Positions 37,687 through 39,527 of a stretch of DNA of 39,527 bases are shown one piece after another; the first letter of the stretch is position 1; each line of letters begins with the position of its first letter. The stretch is from Bacteroidales bacterium (lineage in GTDB: Bacteria > Bacteroidota > Bacteroidia > Bacteroidales > UBA6680), in assembly GCA_016926405.1 (NCBI GenBank), contig JAFGOQ010000094.1, positions 1-39,527 of the forward strand, read 5' to 3'. The position numbers and the translations under genes were made by a program. The notes under the pieces are model-generated. The model was not told the DNA's origin, did no database searches, and was given only the letters and a program-made list of their open reading frames with translations.

Positions 37687-38505
37687 TTGATGAAATTAAA
37701 TTTAAGAAACCCCCTTGCTTTTATTGATCTTGAGACAACAGGCATTGACGTGGCTAAAGATAGAATTGTAGAGATTTGTATAATTAAGGTTAATGTTGAT
37801 AATAGCGAAGAGGTAAAAACTATTCGTGTTAATCCTACTGTGCCAATTCCTTTGGAGACATCGTTAATTCATGGTATTTACGACGAAGATATTAAAGATG
37901 CTCCTACATTTAAAGATATTGCTAAAGAGCTTGCTCAGTTTCTTGAAGGAGCCGATTTTGCTGGATTTAACTCTAATCGTTTCGATTTTCCATTACTGGC
38001 CGAGGAGTTTCTTCGTGCCGACTGCGACTTCGATTTTAAGAAACGTAAGTTTGTCGATGTTCAGACAATATTCCACAAAATGGAACAGCGTACGTTGGTT
38101 GCTGCATATAAGTTTTACTGCAACGCTGAACTAGAGAATGCTCATAGTGCTTTAGCCGATACTCGTGCTACATACGAGGTTCTTAAAGCTCAGGTTGACC
38201 GATACGAAAATGCCGAGTTTAAAGATAAAGACGGAAAGGTTTCTACTCCGGTTAAAAACGATATAAATAGCTTGGCCGAATTCTCGGCTCATAATAATAA
38301 TGTCGATTTTGCTGGCCGTATTGTTTATAACGAAAAGGGTGAGGAGACTTTTAACTTTGGTAAATATAAAGGACAAACTGTAGAGTCGGTTTTTGCTAAA
38401 GACCAAGGCTATTATGGTTGGATGATTAATAACGATTTCCCTCTGTACACCAAAAAAGTACTAACAAATATTAAGCTTCGTGCTCTGAATAATAAGTTGT
38501 TTTAA
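37687..38505 (+). CDS. 3'-5' exonuclease (DnaQ/DEDD family)
   Basis: LAFIDLETTGIDVAKDRIVEICI, GFNSNRFDFPLLAEEF, NAHSALADTRATYEVL. Confidence 0.92.
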   Translation: MMKLNLRNPLAFIDLETTGIDVAKDRIVEICIIKVNVDNSEEVKTIRVNPTVPIPLETSLIHGIYDEDIKDAPTFKDIAKELAQFLEGADFAGFNSNRFDFPLLAEEFLRADCDFDFKKRKFVDVQTIFHKMEQRTLVAAYKFYCNAELENAHSALADTRATYEVLKAQVDRYENAEFKDKDGKVSTPVKNDINSLAEFSAHNNNVDFAGRIVYNEKGEETFNFGKYKGQTVESVFAKDQGYYGWMINNDFPLYTKKVLTNIKLRALNNKLF

Positions 38506-38520
38506 TAAATCCAGACTGTT

Positions 38521-39132
38521 ATGAAGATTATCTGTATTGGATATAATTACCGCCCTCATATTGAGGAGTTAAAGGCGCAAATACCTACTGTGCCAGTGTT
38601 TTTTACTAAACCCGACTCGGCATTTCTTAAAAAGGGGCAGCCTTTTTACTATCCCGATTTTACTAAAGAGTTGCATTACGAGGCCGAGGTGGTGGTTAAG
38701 ATTAATAAGGTTGGTAAGAATATTAGTAAAAAGTTTGCCAACAGATACTACAACGAAATAGGTTTTGGTATCGATTTTACTGCGCGCGATTTGCAAAATC
38801 AATGTATTGCCGAGGGTAAACCGTGGGAAATTGCCAAAGCTTTTGATGGGGCTGCTCCTGTGGGCGATTTTTACAATGTGTCGGAGTTAGGAAACGTTGA
38901 GGATATTACTATTAAGCTCGAGAAGAATGGCGAAGTAGTACAGCACGACTCCCTAAAAAGCCTAATATTCTCAATTGACGATATTATTGCTTATGTATCG
39001 CAATTTATGACTCTTAAAATTGGCGATTTAATTTATACCGGAACACCATGCGGAGTGGGCGAGGTTAAAATAGGCGATAAGCTTACAGGCTATATTAACG
39101 ACAAGCAAGCTTTAGAGCTTTTAGTTCGATAA
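38521..39132 (+). CDS. Fumarylacetoacetate hydrolase family protein
   Basis: KIICIGYNYRPHIEEL, EAEVVVKINKVGKNI, GFGIDFTARDLQNQCIAEGKPWEIAKAFDGAAPVG, IYTGTPCGVGEVKIGDKL. Confidence 0.93.
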   Translation: MKIICIGYNYRPHIEELKAQIPTVPVFFTKPDSAFLKKGQPFYYPDFTKELHYEAEVVVKINKVGKNISKKFANRYYNEIGFGIDFTARDLQNQCIAEGKPWEIAKAFDGAAPVGDFYNVSELGNVEDITIKLEKNGEVVQHDSLKSLIFSIDDIIAYVSQFMTLKIGDLIYTGTPCGVGEVKIGDKLTGYINDKQALELLVR

Positions 39133-39298
39133 TTCTGGAATTGAGATTAAAAAGTATCTATGTTATTTTAAGCTACCAGCTTTAATCTTCAATTTATGGT
39201 TAACAGCCAACCTGAATAGAATTAAACGTTTTGCTTTTTAAGATTATGGTTTCTATAACCAACAACAAACTATAAAGTAGTATCTACTTAATTATATT

Positions 39299-39430
39299 AG
39301 AGGGTGTCCAAAAACAATTAATAAAAAATTAAAATGTCACGTTGAGCGGAGTCGAAACGTTGTGTTTTCAATGAAACAATCCTTCGACTACGCCCAGGAT
39401 GACAGTTTAATTTAGTTTTTGGACATCCTC
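39299..39430. mobile_element. MITE-like palindromic element
   Basis: Terminal inverted repeats GAGGGTGTCCAAAAAC / GTTTTTGGACATCCTC (15/16) around an inner palindrome TGTCACGTTGAGCGGAGTCGAA ... TTCGACTACGCCCAGGATGACA. Confidence 0.65.
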
Positions 39431-39500
39431 AAAACTCCCCTCCAAAAAAATAACGCCACAGATGTTGTGCAAAAAGCACCCTGTACTGGTAAATGGTCAA

Positions 39501-39527
39501 TTAACTATATTAGAGGGTGTCCAAAAA
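39501..39527 (+). repeat. Second copy of the element end, cut by the window edge
   Basis: TTAACTATATTAGAGGGTGTCCAAAAA repeats TTAATTATATTAGAGGGTGTCCAAAAA at 39289-39315 with one mismatch. Confidence 0.75.

Overview
This ~39.5 kb window is AT-rich and looks like a chromosomal segment from a Bacteroidetes (Bacteroidales-like) genome. Most of it is ordinary housekeeping sequence: S41 protease, guaA, pheT, surE, ndk, truA, dnaN, gldF/gldG, an FKBP cluster, SiaB/SiaC and an SPFH cluster. The accessory part is a complete type II-C CRISPR-Cas locus at ~6.1-13.1 kb: array, cas2, cas1, cas9 (1353 aa) and a divergent tracrRNA gene that I can place by its anti-repeat, promoter and terminator. The array has 14 perfect 47-bp repeats, 3 decayed or split repeats and 16 spacers of exactly 30 bp. 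Main points for a second look: (1) every canonical repeat carries a Bacteroidetes-type promoter (TTG-N18-TATCTTTG), and the tracrRNA promoter has the same layout (TTTG-N18-TATATTTG); (2) two neighbouring repeats are each split at the same nucleotide by a 78-bp palindromic insert; (3) the oldest-looking repeat matches the tracrRNA anti-repeat better than the canonical repeats over its first 11 nt; (4) a 17-copy, strictly 22-bp-phased array of dyad-symmetric units (AAAACC-TAACGT-GGTTTT) lies between the tracrRNA and an HU-like DNA-binding gene; (5) a possible H-type pseudoknot RNA lies upstream of an exonuclease gene; (6) a gene in the SPFH cluster has one in-frame stop; (7) a MITE-like palindrome sits at the right edge. 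All calls come from reading the sequence; no database search was run.
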